DNA from: an uncultured Verrucomicrobiota bacterium | GTDB taxonomy: Bacteria > Verrucomicrobiota > Verrucomicrobiia > Limisphaerales > UBA9464 | Direction: 5' to 3' | DNA length: 62,846 nt | NCBI GenBank assembly: GCA_903896505.1 | Contig: CAITXU010000066.1 | Span: 1-62,846 of the forward strand | Shown: in pieces, positions 25,177-35,697 of the stretch | How positions within the stretch are numbered: position 1 is the stretch's first letter | Layout of the letters: every line of letters begins with the position of its first letter | The notes under the pieces: model-generated | The model's database searches: none | Seen by the model: only the letters and a program-made list of their open reading frames with translations | Told to the model about the DNA's origin: nothing | Translations under genes and position numbers: made by a program

Positions 25177-25725
25177 GGAATATTACTGACGGTCCATGTA
25201 AGGTTTGGCCATCATTCGTACGCCAACGGCATCCAGGTATACGGTTGGCAGCCGGAGCTTTCAGTAACCGTCGGGAAGTTTTGTTCGATTGCCGAAGATG
25301 TTGTATTCTTGGCGGGAGGGGAGCATGACCATCAGGCAGTCAGTACCTCTTCCGCCTTTAATTCCTGGTTTCCATCTGGCCGGGTCAACTCCAAGGGGAA
25401 TATTCAGGTCGGAAATGACGTTTGGATTGGCCATGGAGCCATTATTCTTTCCGGTGTCCATCTGGCCGATGGTGTTGTGGTAGGAGCCGGAGCGGTTGTC
25501 ACGAAATCCGTTCCGCCCTATGCCATTGTGGTTGGAAATCCAGCCCGGATCATCAAGCACCGGTTTGACGACGAAACGATCCGTCGACTGCTCGAGAGCC
25601 AGTGGTGGGATTGGAAAGAGGAAACCCTCCGCAAGAACGCCCATCTGATTCGCGACGTCCATCAATTCTTAAAGGTCGGAGAACATCCGCCTTCTCGCCC
25701 AACCGATCAGCATTCGATTCCATGA
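25177..25725 (+). pseudogene. Hexapeptide O-acetyltransferase, 5'-truncated (copy 2)
   Basis: The reading frame is open from 25177 to TGA 25723-25725 and matches copy 1 from [21 protein letters not shown] onward, but the first 45 or so codons are missing. The only usable in-frame start is TTG 25309, which gives 138 aa. The catalytic loop LAGGEHDH is kept, as are the beta-helix repeats ([19 protein letters not shown]) and the C-terminal [14 protein letters not shown]. The stop overlaps the next ATG. It may still make a short protein but is probably defective, since the first coils of the trimeric beta-helix are absent. Confidence 0.65.
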
Positions 25726-26873
25726 CACGTGTTAGCATCATCACTACGGTCAACCACAATGTTGGCGACGACTTTGTGCGGGAGGGCATTTTGTACCTTC
25801 TGGCCAAGCAGTTCGGCAAAATCCAACCCAAACTGATCCACAAGCACCTTCCCATCACCACTCGCCCGGAATTCTTCTGGTTCCGGCGCTACCAACTCGA
25901 CAAATGGCTGGATCAATACCATGTCAACGGGGCGCTCAAGGTCACCGGGCGCATCGACCGGATGCTTCCGGTTCTTCCTTGGTCCGACCGCGTCAAGGCT
26001 TGTGACATGCTGGTACAGTCCGGTGCTCCTGTGTACTGGACGCATCCGGATGGTGACTGCCAAAACAATGAATGGTGGAGGCCGTTGATCGAACGGCGGT
26101 GGGTGGGATCGGGGCGGGGACGTCCGTTCTACAACCTGGCCGGAGGCACATGCCAGCGGTGGGGAAGTGATGGTTCGGAATTTGAGAGCAAGCCGGAGAC
26201 TCTCGAATACATCCGGCGCTTTTATGACCTGACGACGGCGACAAGCGTCCGCGACCAATTGAGTGTCAAGGTAGTGGCTCTGGCGGGGCGGAAGGTGGAG
26301 GCGATTCCCTGCAGTTCCATCTTTGCCGTAGATCGCCTCGGCATCGCTCCGGAGAAGGGGGAATACGTGGTGGTGAACTACATGAAGGGCGGTGGGCATT
26401 GGGACCTTGGTCAGGCGATTGATGGCAAAAAATGGGACGAGACCTTCGTGAAATTTGTCGACGACCTGTCGCAGCGGATGCGGGTGGTGGTGGCCTGCCA
26501 CGATCAGAAGGAAGTCAACGGCATCAAGTGGCTGTTCAAAAAGGCGGAAATCTTCTTCTCCCACGACTACATCGATTACCTAAAGTTTTATGCCTCCGCA
26601 CGATTTGGGATCATGAACCGGGTGCACGGGGCATTTGCAATCGCGAGTCTGGGCAAACCGGCTGTGGTGATTGGCACCGACAGTCGGGCGGAAATGACCA
26701 GCATGATTGGGCTGCGCTCAACGTTTGTCAGCAATGCGACCCGGGAATGGCTCGACTTGCAGGTGGAACTGCTGGAAAAGGAGGTCGACGGTTTCCCTGC
26801 AGAGATGGCCCGCCGCAAAGCCGAGGCGGAAAGGAATTACCTGCGATTGTTGAGCACGAAACCAAATTCGTAA
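25722..26873 (+). CDS. Polysaccharide pyruvyl transferase family protein
   Basis: A 383-aa protein from ATG 25722, overlapping the acetyltransferase stop (ATGA). The N-terminal [20 protein letters not shown] is the family's N-x-GD motif. The C-terminal half has [36 protein letters not shown] and [21 protein letters not shown], where the R-x-H-x-A segment is characteristic of CsaB-type pyruvyltransferases and related GT-B folds. It may add ketal-pyruvate to a sugar of the repeat unit, or act as a glycosyltransferase-like relative. Confidence 0.75.
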   Translation: MTRVSIITTVNHNVGDDFVREGILYLLAKQFGKIQPKLIHKHLPITTRPEFFWFRRYQLDKWLDQYHVNGALKVTGRIDRMLPVLPWSDRVKACDMLVQSGAPVYWTHPDGDCQNNEWWRPLIERRWVGSGRGRPFYNLAGGTCQRWGSDGSEFESKPETLEYIRRFYDLTTATSVRDQLSVKVVALAGRKVEAIPCSSIFAVDRLGIAPEKGEYVVVNYMKGGGHWDLGQAIDGKKWDETFVKFVDDLSQRMRVVVACHDQKEVNGIKWLFKKAEIFFSHDYIDYLKFYASARFGIMNRVHGAFAIASLGKPAVVIGTDSRAEMTSMIGLRSTFVSNATREWLDLQVELLEKEVDGFPAEMARRKAEAERNYLRLLSTKPNS

Positions 26874-26887
26874 GTCCACCCGGCTTC

Positions 26888-28000
26888 ATGAAGGTCAACG
26901 CGCCTGCAAAGTGGCTATTATACCGTTGGCTGGCCCGGCGTCGCCGGTCAACCGGTCAACCGTACCGCCAGGTAGGCATCTATAAGGCGGATCGGCTGGG
27001 CGATTTTGTGCTGGCGCTTGGGGCCATCCGGAGGATCGTCGACCGGGAGGGAGCTGAAAATTGTCTGCTCATTCTGGCCCCGTATGCCCGGGAGTTGGCG
27101 CAAAGGGAATTCCCCGGTGTTGAACAGGCGATCGTGGAGCCCTGGCATTCGAGCCTTGGTGCGTTGCAGCGTTATCGAAGGGAACATGCCCGGGATCCCT
27201 TGTTCACGAGAGGGGTCGACCGGCTGGTGTGCCTTCGCCATAACCGGCTGTTCCAGGAAAACGTTGTGTGTGGTTCCATTCCGGCAAACAAAAGCTGGGG
27301 GGCTGCCTCAGGCGAGCCGTCCCGCGAACCGGGGCAATGGCTGGCCTCCCTGCCTTTTGATCATCTCTACCGCGTTTTTCCGGAGTCTCCGGATGAAACC
27401 CGCGACCTGGCACGCCATCGGGCCGTCGTCGGTGGGTTCCTTTCTGTGAATTCGGAGCAGGTGGATGTCATTCCCCGGATGGAGTGGCACGGAAGACCCG
27501 AGGAGGCCTATGTCGCAGTCTCCCCATTTGGCAGCGCCGCCATCCGGGATTTTCCACCGGGTTTACTCGCAGCAGCAGGACGTCGCTTGTGGAGGGAGCG
27601 TCGGCTTCCCCTCCGGTTGCTGGCTCCTACCGCCGACGTACCCCGATATCAAACTTTGGCAAACCGCCTGGTGGAGGATGGCGTCCCCGGGGTTGGAGTA
27701 CGGGTCTGCGGCTCCCTGGATGAATTGATAGACGCGGTGGCGGCCAGTCAACTGGTGTTGTCGGTGGAGACAGCGACGGCACACTTGGCTGGAGCGCTGG
27801 ATCAGCCTCTGGTGGCCCTTTTGGGTGGCGGACATTTCGGTTGGTTTGCACCCTGGCAGCGGTCCTTTCGGCAGCAATGGATTATGAATCGGGTTCCCTG
27901 TTTTGGATGCAATTGGTTGTGCGTCCAACCAGAGCCGATATGTTTGACCCAGATTGACGGACAGGAGTTGGAACGGGCTTTAGACCAGGCGGCCAAATGA
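26888..28000 (+). CDS. Glycosyltransferase family 9 (heptosyltransferase-like)
   Basis: A 370-aa GT-B enzyme from ATG 26888, 14 bases after the previous gene. QVGIYKADRLGDFVLALGAI is the GT9 start with D-x-x-GD. The C-terminal half has VAVSPFGSAAIRDFPPGLL, then VLSVETATAHLAGALDQPLVALLGG, the donor-site loop, and ends with a Cys-rich CFGCNWLCVQ typical of some GT9 members. GT9 enzymes move heptose or related sugars, which fits the GDP-heptose genes here. Confidence 0.85.
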   Translation: MKVNAPAKWLLYRWLARRRRSTGQPYRQVGIYKADRLGDFVLALGAIRRIVDREGAENCLLILAPYARELAQREFPGVEQAIVEPWHSSLGALQRYRREHARDPLFTRGVDRLVCLRHNRLFQENVVCGSIPANKSWGAASGEPSREPGQWLASLPFDHLYRVFPESPDETRDLARHRAVVGGFLSVNSEQVDVIPRMEWHGRPEEAYVAVSPFGSAAIRDFPPGLLAAAGRRLWRERRLPLRLLAPTADVPRYQTLANRLVEDGVPGVGVRVCGSLDELIDAVAASQLVLSVETATAHLAGALDQPLVALLGGGHFGWFAPWQRSFRQQWIMNRVPCFGCNWLCVQPEPICLTQIDGQELERALDQAAK

Positions 28001-28025
28001 ATTTACAAAATCAACGGGAAAAGCG

Positions 28026-29303
28026 ATGAGCCTCTTTATTTACGCGTGCGGGCTGTTGCTTCCATGGGCCTCTGTCATCATGGGATTCCAATACAATTAC
28101 GTCATGATTGCCGCCGCTGTTGGAGTGCTCGTAGAAATTTCCCGGCGGGGCAAGTTGGTCCGGCTGGCGGATTGCTGGCCTGCAATCGCCGGTACGGCTG
28201 GCTGGATTATCTGCAACATTTTCTGGGGGTGGTCGTCGGAAGAGCATATCCTCAACAACAAACGGGCTTTTCTTGCCTGTGGCTACGGCATCCCAGCAGG
28301 TTACCTCCTGCAGCTATCCAGCCGCAAGGGACGTGAGGCAACGGTCCTGTTGGCTTATGTTTGCTTTTGCCTTGGACTGGCCGTCATGGCCATCAAGGTG
28401 ATTCAATTCGGAAACGTCGAAATTGAAATCCAACAGGTGGGTGGAATGACCACCCGAAATATGACCAGCACCCAGGTGGTCAGTTACTTCCGCTTCTTTG
28501 CGTTAGGGAACTTGATGATGAGCAGCGTTATATTTACCATCCCGGGGATGGTGCTGCCGGTTCTGTCCATCATGCGGGTGCGCTGGTATATTCTGCTCCT
28601 GGCGTTCGCCGCCGCTGGGGTGGGAATGGTGGTTGCCGCACGGATGTTGACCCGCACCGGTGTGGCAGGGGCTGGTGTGGCTATAATGGTCATGTTCGTC
28701 TTTGTTGCCCTGAAAAAAGGGGGGCGCCTATCGGGAATCGGTCGCTGGCTGTTCCCGTTGATCGCTCTGATGGGGATGACAGCAGCACTCGCTGTGATGT
28801 GGGACATCCCGGAGTTTCAGACCTTGCTCGACCGATTTAGGTCCGCAGGAGAAGATGGCCGCCAACAGTTGTGGGCGGAGGCCTGGGATAGTATTTCGAG
28901 ACGTCCGTGGGGCGGAGGAATGGGCCTCATGGGTGAAATTCCATGGGCTCACAATATTATCTTGGACTATGCCCTCTATAACGGAGCGGCCGGTACCCTG
29001 AGCATGGGGGTGGTTTACCTCATGGGAGGTTGGAGATTTATTCGCCTGGCATTGGATTCCAAGGCGATGGACAGTGCTCTCGTGGTCACTTTGGCCACCG
29101 GGTTTCTGTCCAGTGTCCTGATTGGTATGATTTCCCCTCCGGACTACGGAACCATCATCTACTGCTATGTGTTTCTCGGCTTTTCCACCGCCTGGCTTCA
29201 TGAAAAACAAGAAGAGGGAGTCATCCACAAAGTGGTCAAAAGCAACACGACTCGTCCATGGAGTGCCGTCTCGCCAGGCTTGGGAAGTCCCGTCAAGAGC
29301 TGA
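28026..29303 (+). CDS. Wzy/O-antigen polymerase-like membrane protein
   Basis: A 425-aa protein with about ten to eleven hydrophobic segments. A longer periplasmic loop contains AWDSISRRPWGGGMGLMGEIPWAHNIILDY, matching the R-P-x-x-G-x-G ... (A/T)HN motif of Wzy_C/O-antigen ligase proteins. It would polymerise repeat units on the periplasmic face, supplied by the flippase at 19.5 kb. The start ATG 28026 is 25 bases after the GT9 gene. Confidence 0.75.
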   Translation: MSLFIYACGLLLPWASVIMGFQYNYVMIAAAVGVLVEISRRGKLVRLADCWPAIAGTAGWIICNIFWGWSSEEHILNNKRAFLACGYGIPAGYLLQLSSRKGREATVLLAYVCFCLGLAVMAIKVIQFGNVEIEIQQVGGMTTRNMTSTQVVSYFRFFALGNLMMSSVIFTIPGMVLPVLSIMRVRWYILLLAFAAAGVGMVVAARMLTRTGVAGAGVAIMVMFVFVALKKGGRLSGIGRWLFPLIALMGMTAALAVMWDIPEFQTLLDRFRSAGEDGRQQLWAEAWDSISRRPWGGGMGLMGEIPWAHNIILDYALYNGAAGTLSMGVVYLMGGWRFIRLALDSKAMDSALVVTLATGFLSSVLIGMISPPDYGTIIYCYVFLGFSTAWLHEKQEEGVIHKVVKSNTTRPWSAVSPGLGSPVKS

Positions 29304-29381
29304 GGCACCGGACATTTCGAAACCTTCGGTCGAGAGGTGGAGTCCATGGGATCCTTGGACGCACCTCGCTCTTACCTTTTT

Positions 29382-30167
29382 ATGCTGATCAGCGTTGTCA
29401 CTCCGGTCTTGAACGGTGCCCGGACGATTGCAAGGACCCTCGATTCGATCGCCGCCCAGAAGGGTGAATTTGAGCACATCGTCATGGATGCGGGCAGCAA
29501 GGACGCCACCGAATCGATCGTTCAAACCTACCTGGGGCGCTATCCGGTCCAGTGGCATCAGAAGAAGGATCGCAGTCTATACGAGGGGGTTTGGAATGGA
29601 ATGCAGCATGCCCGCGGGGATGTTCTCTGCTACATCAACGCTGATGACCAGTACCTGCCCTGGACCCTCGCGACGGTCCGCGCCGTGTTCGAGCGTAACC
29701 CCGATGTCGAATGGATCACCGGGGTTCCGGGATTACTGAACGAATCGACGGGCGTCGGGAAGTTGACTCCGGTCATTCCCATTTTTCCCCGGAGTTGGAT
29801 TCGCCGGGGCTGGTATTCCCCTGGGGGCATGGGAGGGCTCCAGCAGGAGTCCATGTTTTGGCGGCGGTCGCTGTGGGAGCGGTCAAATCCATCGGAAATC
29901 CTGTTGAAATATCGGCTGGCAGCCGACTTCAATCTCTGGCGGCGATTTGCCGAACACGCGGAGTTGAGGACTGTGAACTCGCTTCTGGCGTCGTTCACCG
30001 TTTCGGACGGCCAGCTCTCCTGGAAGCAGCGGGACGAATACCTCCGCGAATGCGGGCTCCGACCCGACCAAAACCGGCGTCGGACCTGGATGCGGCTGGC
30101 TTCGCGAATGGCTTGCATCGCAGGACAGTTCCGGGTCCTGCAAGTTCCCTGGGACGACAACCGCTAA
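29382..30167 (+). CDS. Glycosyltransferase family 2 (WcaA/WcaE-like)
   Basis: A 261-aa GT-A enzyme. ATG 29382 is chosen because LISVVTPVLNGARTIARTL is the standard family start; GTG 29337 and ATG 29346 are alternatives. HIVMDAGSKDATESIV is the nucleotide-binding motif and DVLCYINADDQYLPWTL the DxD-type metal site. Then GGLQQESMFWRR and LKYRLAADFNLWRRF are typical of the WcaE-like subgroup. Acceptor and donor are unknown; GDP-sugars from gmd/fcl are plausible. Confidence 0.85.
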   Translation: MLISVVTPVLNGARTIARTLDSIAAQKGEFEHIVMDAGSKDATESIVQTYLGRYPVQWHQKKDRSLYEGVWNGMQHARGDVLCYINADDQYLPWTLATVRAVFERNPDVEWITGVPGLLNESTGVGKLTPVIPIFPRSWIRRGWYSPGGMGGLQQESMFWRRSLWERSNPSEILLKYRLAADFNLWRRFAEHAELRTVNSLLASFTVSDGQLSWKQRDEYLRECGLRPDQNRRRTWMRLASRMACIAGQFRVLQVPWDDNR

Positions 30168-30263
30168 GTATCCCTTCGGGACGGAGGACCGTCCAATCCG
30201 TCCAACGTTTTGGGTCCTGACCGGGGGCATGCCGCCACCGTTCGTGGACCGTTCTTCAATGTC

Positions 30264-31196
30264 ATGAGACCCGAATCCACCATCTACGTTGCAGGCCACC
30301 GCGGACTCGCGGGAAGTGCCATCGTCCGCGAACTTCATCGGCAGGGATTCAACCGCATTATCATGCGGACCCGTGCAGAAACAGACCTGCTTGATTCCCG
30401 GGCGGTCCAGGAACTCTTTGCGGCGGAACAACCTGAATACGTGTTCATCGCCGCGGCAAAGGTCGGAGGCATCAAGGCCAACAACACCCAGCCGGCCACA
30501 TTCCTCTGGGAGAACCTGCAAATCCAGAACAACCTGATTCACACCTCCTGGAAGAGTGGCGTGAAGAAGCTCCTGTTCATGGGAAGTTCCTGCATCTATC
30601 CCCGGCTGGCACCCCAGCCGATTCCCGAGGACGCCCTCCTCACCGGGCCACTGGAACCGACCAACGAGGCCTACGCCATCGCCAAGATTGCCGGCATCAA
30701 GCTTTGCCAGGGACTCCGCCGCCAGCACGGATGCGACTTCATCAGCGCGATGCCGACGAATCTGTACGGTCCGGGGGACAATTATGACCTGGAATCGTCC
30801 CACGTACTGCCCGCGTTGATCCACCGGTTCCATCTTGCCAAGGAGAGAGGCGACAAAGCGGTGACCTGCTGGGGAACGGGAAGCCCCCTGCGGGAATTTC
30901 TTTACAGCGACGACCTGGCCCGCGCCCTGGTCTTTCTGATGCAAAACTATAGTGGGGAATCACATGTCAATGTGGGTTCGGCGACAGAAATCACCATCCG
31001 CCATCTTTCTGAAGCGGTTGCAAAGGCAGTGGGATTCGAGGGCGAAATCCAATGGGATTCCACCAAGCCGGACGGCACGCCGCGAAAGCTCATGGACAGC
31101 AGTCGGCTCTTTGGCATGGGTTGGCGTCCCACAATCCAGCTTTCCGAGGGACTGCCGCTGGCATACGCTGACTTTATTAAAAAACATAAGTCGTAA
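30264..31196 (+). CDS. fcl: GDP-L-fucose synthase
   Basis: A 310-aa SDR from ATG 30264. The NAD(P) motif is YVAGHRGLAGSAIVREL, the catalytic Ser lies in FMGSSCIYP, and the YxxxK pair is in NEAYAIAKIAGIKLC. NLYGPGDNYDLESSHVLPAL is diagnostic of the Fcl/WcaG group. It converts GDP-4-keto-6-deoxymannose to GDP-L-fucose by epimerisation and reduction. gmd follows by 25 bases, giving the complete two-step route from GDP-mannose. With GDP-heptose also made here, the pair could instead serve a 6-deoxyheptose route. Confidence 0.9.
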   Translation: MRPESTIYVAGHRGLAGSAIVRELHRQGFNRIIMRTRAETDLLDSRAVQELFAAEQPEYVFIAAAKVGGIKANNTQPATFLWENLQIQNNLIHTSWKSGVKKLLFMGSSCIYPRLAPQPIPEDALLTGPLEPTNEAYAIAKIAGIKLCQGLRRQHGCDFISAMPTNLYGPGDNYDLESSHVLPALIHRFHLAKERGDKAVTCWGTGSPLREFLYSDDLARALVFLMQNYSGESHVNVGSATEITIRHLSEAVAKAVGFEGEIQWDSTKPDGTPRKLMDSSRLFGMGWRPTIQLSEGLPLAYADFIKKHKS

Positions 31197-31221
31197 GGAT
31201 TCATTTTAGAATACATAAACT

Positions 31222-32247
31222 ATGAAGAAAGCATTGGTTACCGGTGTCACCGGGCAGGACGGGTCCTATCTTGCCGAACTTCTCCTGGAAAAGGGCTACG
31301 AGGTGCACGGAATCATCCGGCGGGCCTCCACCTTCAACACCGGGCGCATCGATCCCATTCGTCGGTCGAGCATCTATGGGAATCCCAACGGGGAGGGAAA
31401 TCGATTCCAGCTTCACTATGGTGATTTATCCGATGCCAGCGGCCTCGCCCGTCTGATGGGTCGGATACAGCCGGATGAGGTCTACAATCTCGCGGCTCAG
31501 AGCCATGTCCGGGTGAGCTTCGACGTCCCCGAATACACCACCGACATCACCGCCACCGGCACGGTGCGCCTCCTGGAGGCGATTCGCGAGGTGGGGATTA
31601 AGCCCCGCTTCTATCAGGCCTCCTCGAGCGAGATGTACGGGTTGGTGCAGGAGGTGCCGCAAAAGGAGACCACGCCGTTTTATCCGCGCAGCCCGTATGG
31701 ATGCGCCAAGGTGTACTCCTACTGGGTGACGGTGAACTATCGCGAGTCCTACGGAATCCACGCGAGCAACGGCATTCTCTTCAACCACGAGTCGCCCCGC
31801 CGTGGTGAAACCTTCGTCACCCGGAAGATCACCCGTGCGGCGGCGAACATCAAGGTGGGGCTTCAAAAGAAGCTGTTTCTGGGAAACCTGGATTCCCGCC
31901 GCGACTGGGGATACGCCAAGGAGTATGTCGAGGCCATGTGGTTGATGCTCCAGCAACCCGAACCCGATGATTATGTGGTCGCGACCAATGAAACCCACAC
32001 CATTCGCGAATGCCTGGAAGTTGCCTTTGCCCGTGTGGACCTTGACTGGCAGAAATTCGTGGAGATCGATCCCCGATATTTCCGCCCCGCGGAAGTGGAT
32101 CTCCTGATCGGTGATTACTCCAAGGCCAAACGGAAGCTCGGATGGGAACCGAAGACCAAGTTCAAGGAATTGATCGAACTGATGGTGGACGCCGACCTGA
32201 AGCTGATCTCCGATCAACTGGCCGGTAAAGTTGAATTCCACGCCTAA
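31222..32247 (+). CDS. gmd: GDP-mannose 4,6-dehydratase
   Basis: A 341-aa protein of the usual family length. [19 protein letters not shown] is the signature start, followed by [34 protein letters not shown] holds the catalytic Thr/Ser-Glu group and [12 protein letters not shown] the YxxxK pair. [16 protein letters not shown] is the GDP-binding segment. It makes GDP-4-keto-6-deoxy-D-mannose for the fcl product upstream. No clear Shine-Dalgarno precedes the ATG. Confidence 0.95.
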   Translation: MKKALVTGVTGQDGSYLAELLLEKGYEVHGIIRRASTFNTGRIDPIRRSSIYGNPNGEGNRFQLHYGDLSDASGLARLMGRIQPDEVYNLAAQSHVRVSFDVPEYTTDITATGTVRLLEAIREVGIKPRFYQASSSEMYGLVQEVPQKETTPFYPRSPYGCAKVYSYWVTVNYRESYGIHASNGILFNHESPRRGETFVTRKITRAAANIKVGLQKKLFLGNLDSRRDWGYAKEYVEAMWLMLQQPEPDDYVVATNETHTIRECLEVAFARVDLDWQKFVEIDPRYFRPAEVDLLIGDYSKAKRKLGWEPKTKFKELIELMVDADLKLISDQLAGKVEFHA

Positions 32248-32358
32248 AGTCCCCGTATCGCGGCAGGGCGGTTGCCTCTGAACGGTGCACCGCCCGCTTC
32301 GAGGCCGATTCATTTAGGACCTTCCCCGTCAATTCCCGATCCTCCCATCCGGCCAACC

Positions 32359-33495
32359 ATGGCGAATCTCTCCACCTCGATGGGTCCGACTCCGTTGATC
32401 CTGCTCAACGCAATCAAACTCGACGAGGGGCGTTACCATTCACTGGGCGGCAATTATCACCATGTTCAATATCTGGCCGAGGCGCTTGCCCAGCGGCCGG
32501 AAATCCGACTGAAGGTCCTGTGCGACGAGTACACGGAGGGACCGCTCTCCAACCACCTTCCCCGGGAACTGTTGGTCAAGGTGCTGCTGAAAAGGGGCGG
32601 GGTCATTGCGGCGGACAGAGCGGTCGTCAGGGCCGTGCGCGACCTGCGTCCCGATCTCTACCATCGTCCGACCGGACAGCTCCCGTTTTTCAAGCTTGGG
32701 GTTCCCGCCGTGGCAACCATCGCCGACCTCAATTACCTGCATCTTCCCACTTCCCCACTCAAGCGCCTGTACAAAAAGTTGAGCTACCGGCATACCGTCA
32801 AGGTGGCGGATTGGATCACCTGTGTGAGCAGGTACACGCGCCGGGAGGTGATCAAATATCTCCGGGCCGACCCGGAGCGCACCACGGTCATCTATCATGG
32901 GGCCAATCAATTGCCCGCCAAGGGAGCCCAGCTCAATCCCGCATGGGGAGAGCGCTTTTGGGTGACCTTCGGCCATCAATCGCACAAGAATGCGGAAGCG
33001 GCTGTTCTGGCGCTGGATCGACGCCCTGACGATGAATCGTTGGTGGTGGTGGGTGAAAGCACCCATATCGATGAAGTCGTCCGCCCGCTGGCGGCACGCT
33101 ATGGGGTGTTGTTCCGAACGCATTTTGTCGGACGTGTGGATGCCGCCACTCTGAGGGCCATTTACGAGCGGGCGCTGGGGCTCCTTTTCCTGTCCAGGTT
33201 CGAAGGGTTCGGTTTGCCAGTCGTGGAGGCGATGAGCCTCGGTTGTCCGGTGATCTCCTCCGACGCCTGCTCGCTTCCCGAGATCGTATCCAACGGTGGA
33301 ATGGTCTATTCCCCGGACGATGTGATTAGCGTGGCCAAAGGGATGGAACGGCTCGTGACCCAAAGCTGGTATCGGGAAAACCTGATCCAGGCCGGTCGTG
33401 AGCAGGCCGCCACATTCAGTTGGTCTCGAGCGGCGGATGAAACCGTCAAAGTTTACCAGCGGGTTCTGAATCCCTCCGGATCCGACTCGAAATAG
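32359..33495 (+). CDS. Glycosyltransferase family 4
   Basis: A 378-aa GT-B enzyme from ATG 32359. A TTG at 32272 would extend it through an untranslated leader. GGNYHHVQYLAEAL is the acceptor-side Gly loop. The C-terminal donor site is LFLSRFEGFGLPVVEAMSLG followed by CPVISSDACSLPEI, the E-x7-E motif. It probably adds mannose, fucose or a related sugar from a GDP donor, in view of the neighbouring gmd and fcl. Confidence 0.85.
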   Translation: MANLSTSMGPTPLILLNAIKLDEGRYHSLGGNYHHVQYLAEALAQRPEIRLKVLCDEYTEGPLSNHLPRELLVKVLLKRGGVIAADRAVVRAVRDLRPDLYHRPTGQLPFFKLGVPAVATIADLNYLHLPTSPLKRLYKKLSYRHTVKVADWITCVSRYTRREVIKYLRADPERTTVIYHGANQLPAKGAQLNPAWGERFWVTFGHQSHKNAEAAVLALDRRPDDESLVVVGESTHIDEVVRPLAARYGVLFRTHFVGRVDAATLRAIYERALGLLFLSRFEGFGLPVVEAMSLGCPVISSDACSLPEIVSNGGMVYSPDDVISVAKGMERLVTQSWYRENLIQAGREQAATFSWSRAADETVKVYQRVLNPSGSDSK

Positions 33496-33583
33496 GGAAC
33501 GGTGCAGTCGCTCCTCATTCCCCAGTCACCTCTGATTCCAGCTGGAGCCACCGTAGGGATCATCCCTCGTCCTCCCCATTTTT

Positions 33584-34810
33584 GTGCAAACGGTCCCCAC
33601 TTCCCCCTTTGCGTTAAGTCGGCTGCTGCTGCGCTTCCGCCGGGTCACCAGTGGCGGGGGATATATTCCCGAGGTCGACGGCGTGCGTTGCGTGGCGATA
33701 TTGATGGTGATTGCCCAGCATCTCCATGAACGGGTCCTGCGCCGCTTTTCGGGGAACCACGAGGAGGTGGAGGCCAGCTGGGGCCATCAATTGTTGAGCC
33801 AGGGCGGCATGGGCGTCCTCATCTTCTTCGCCCTGAGTGGTTTCATTCTGTACCAGTTGCTCTCCCGGCCCTTGCTCCAGGGCCAGAGCTTGAACTGGAA
33901 GGCCTATTTCTGGCGCCGGGTCACCCGGCTCGAGCCCCCGTATATCGTCATCACCACGGGCATCCTCCTGTTTGTCATCTTCTCTGGCTACCAGTCGGGA
34001 GGGAAGCTTCTTGGAAAGGGTGGACAACCGGTGCTGGCCAGCTTCGCCGCCACGATCACCTATACCCACACCTTGATTTTTGGACGGCCTCCCAGTTTCA
34101 ATCCGCCCGGTTGGTCCCTCGAAACCGAGGTTCAGTTTTACCTGCTGGCCCCTCTGCTCGCTCTGGCTCTGCTCCGGTTGCCCCGCCCTTGGTGGCGCTT
34201 TGGGGCGACGGTGGCCATCATTGCCGCCTGGCCAATGGTGGTCCATTCACTGACCAACGGGAATTTCCAGCAACGCTTTCCGACCACCATCTTGACCTTC
34301 CTGCCGGACTTCCTGGCCGGAGTTCTCGTGTGTGAATGGATGCGCGCCACCTCCCCGTTTCCCCGCTGGTTGTCGGTCGCCGCCGATCTCCTGGCACTGG
34401 TGTCCCTGGCCAAGCTGACCCATTTGCTGCATTTTCGACTTCACTTGTGGCCTGGTCTGGAGGAACCCCTTCTTCTGACGCTGATCTTGCTCGCTGCATT
34501 TCGCGGCTATTTCATCAAGTCCCTCCTTTCCCGACCGGCGGTCGCGACACTCGGCGGCATGTGCTACACCATTTACCTCGTCCATGTTCCCGTCCTCGAA
34601 CTGGTCGCCTCAGGTACGGTCCGTCTTTTTCCCCGGCTGAACTATTGGAGTCTGCTCGGTGTGGAGGCCCTCATCGGGGTCCCGATGGTGATGGCCGTGT
34701 CCGCCGTGGCCTTTCTTTTGGTCGAACAACCGTGCATGCGGAAGAATTGGCCCTCCGAACTGAGGGACGCCATCCGCCGTCGGCTCAGTGCGGAAAAGGC
34801 CCCCGCTTGA
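33584..34810 (+). CDS. Acyltransferase 3 family (OafA-like)
   Basis: A 408-aa membrane protein from GTG 33584. YIPEVDGVRCVAILMVIAQH carries the E-x-x-G-x-R and H of the family; then MGVLIFFALSGFILYQLL and WKAYFWRRVTRLEPPYI, the R-x-x-R-(L/I)-x-P segment, follow. FNPPGWSLETEVQFYLLAPL is also diagnostic. It likely O-acetylates the surface glycan. It is the second such enzyme in the locus. Confidence 0.85.
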   Translation: MQTVPTSPFALSRLLLRFRRVTSGGGYIPEVDGVRCVAILMVIAQHLHERVLRRFSGNHEEVEASWGHQLLSQGGMGVLIFFALSGFILYQLLSRPLLQGQSLNWKAYFWRRVTRLEPPYIVITTGILLFVIFSGYQSGGKLLGKGGQPVLASFAATITYTHTLIFGRPPSFNPPGWSLETEVQFYLLAPLLALALLRLPRPWWRFGATVAIIAAWPMVVHSLTNGNFQQRFPTTILTFLPDFLAGVLVCEWMRATSPFPRWLSVAADLLALVSLAKLTHLLHFRLHLWPGLEEPLLLTLILLAAFRGYFIKSLLSRPAVATLGGMCYTIYLVHVPVLELVASGTVRLFPRLNYWSLLGVEALIGVPMVMAVSAVAFLLVEQPCMRKNWPSELRDAIRRRLSAEKAPA

Positions 34811-35697
34811 CCGGCCACCCACGCTGACCGAAAATCCGGCACAGTTCACCATGAAATTCCTGGGGGTGGACAACTCAATCCGGGGTGGATTGCGGTTGAA
34901 CGTGGCTTGGGGATCGGTTGGGGCTTGCGGCTCCTGACCCTGGCCTCACTGTGGCTGACGGTATTCGGTCGAAACCTCTATTGGATCATGGGGACCTGGT
35001 ATCTCCCCAAGCTCCTCTCCGCCTGGATTTGCCATGCCTACGACCGCCGGAAACCCCGTCCGTTCCTATTGAGTTGCCTGTTGCTGGCAGGACTGTTCAC
35101 AGCCAGTATCGCCAACGTGGCCATCAAGGGCACCATGGGGTACGAGTACCTCAGCACCATCACCCTATCGCAAATGTCGATCGTCGTCTAATACGCGGCC
35201 AAATGGAATTGGACTCTTCTTGCTCAGGGCATGGCTCTCGGTGCCAGCGGTGTCGGGGCGGTGGCTGGGTTCGCTGGAGCCTTGTTCATTCACTTGAGCC
35301 AATTGGCCGCCGCCGCGCACGGCTCCTGCGATGCCGCTCTGGGTCGCCTGCGGCAATTGGTCACTGCCCGGGCCATCGGGGATGTCCAAGCCGTGCGCCT
35401 GGAATACGGGGGCAATGCTTCCGGCGAAGTTTTCGTCATTATTTTCAACTACCTCTGCCCTCTCACGTCTTCGCCCCTTGGCGCGGGCCACTCTCTTCTC
35501 TGTCCTGGCCCCTATCTCCTGATATTGCCTTGGGCGAGCCCACTCCATGATCCATACCCATTTGAATGATGTGCTATGGCATTTGCCGACGATGTTTTTG
35601 GGCGGGGCTCTTTTGTTCTCGTGGATTGGGTTGCGTTATGATCTGAACGAGACCTTTACCCGGATTTTCCCCAAGCTTTCAGACCCTGGAACCTCCC
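34811..35697. pseudogene. Remnant of a membrane protein gene
   Basis: After the acyltransferase stop the same frame stays open to TAA 35189-35191 and includes WGLRLLTLASLWLTVFGRN and FLLSCLLLAGLFTASIANV. Beyond the stop it continues with ALGASGVGAVAGFAGALFIH, all hydrophobic helices. A 52-codon frame (35547-35705, MIHTHLNDVLWHLPTMFLGG) may be a further piece. No start codon with a good context exists, and I cannot name the family. It is most likely a decayed multi-helix protein, perhaps another acyltransferase or polymerase. Confidence 0.5.
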
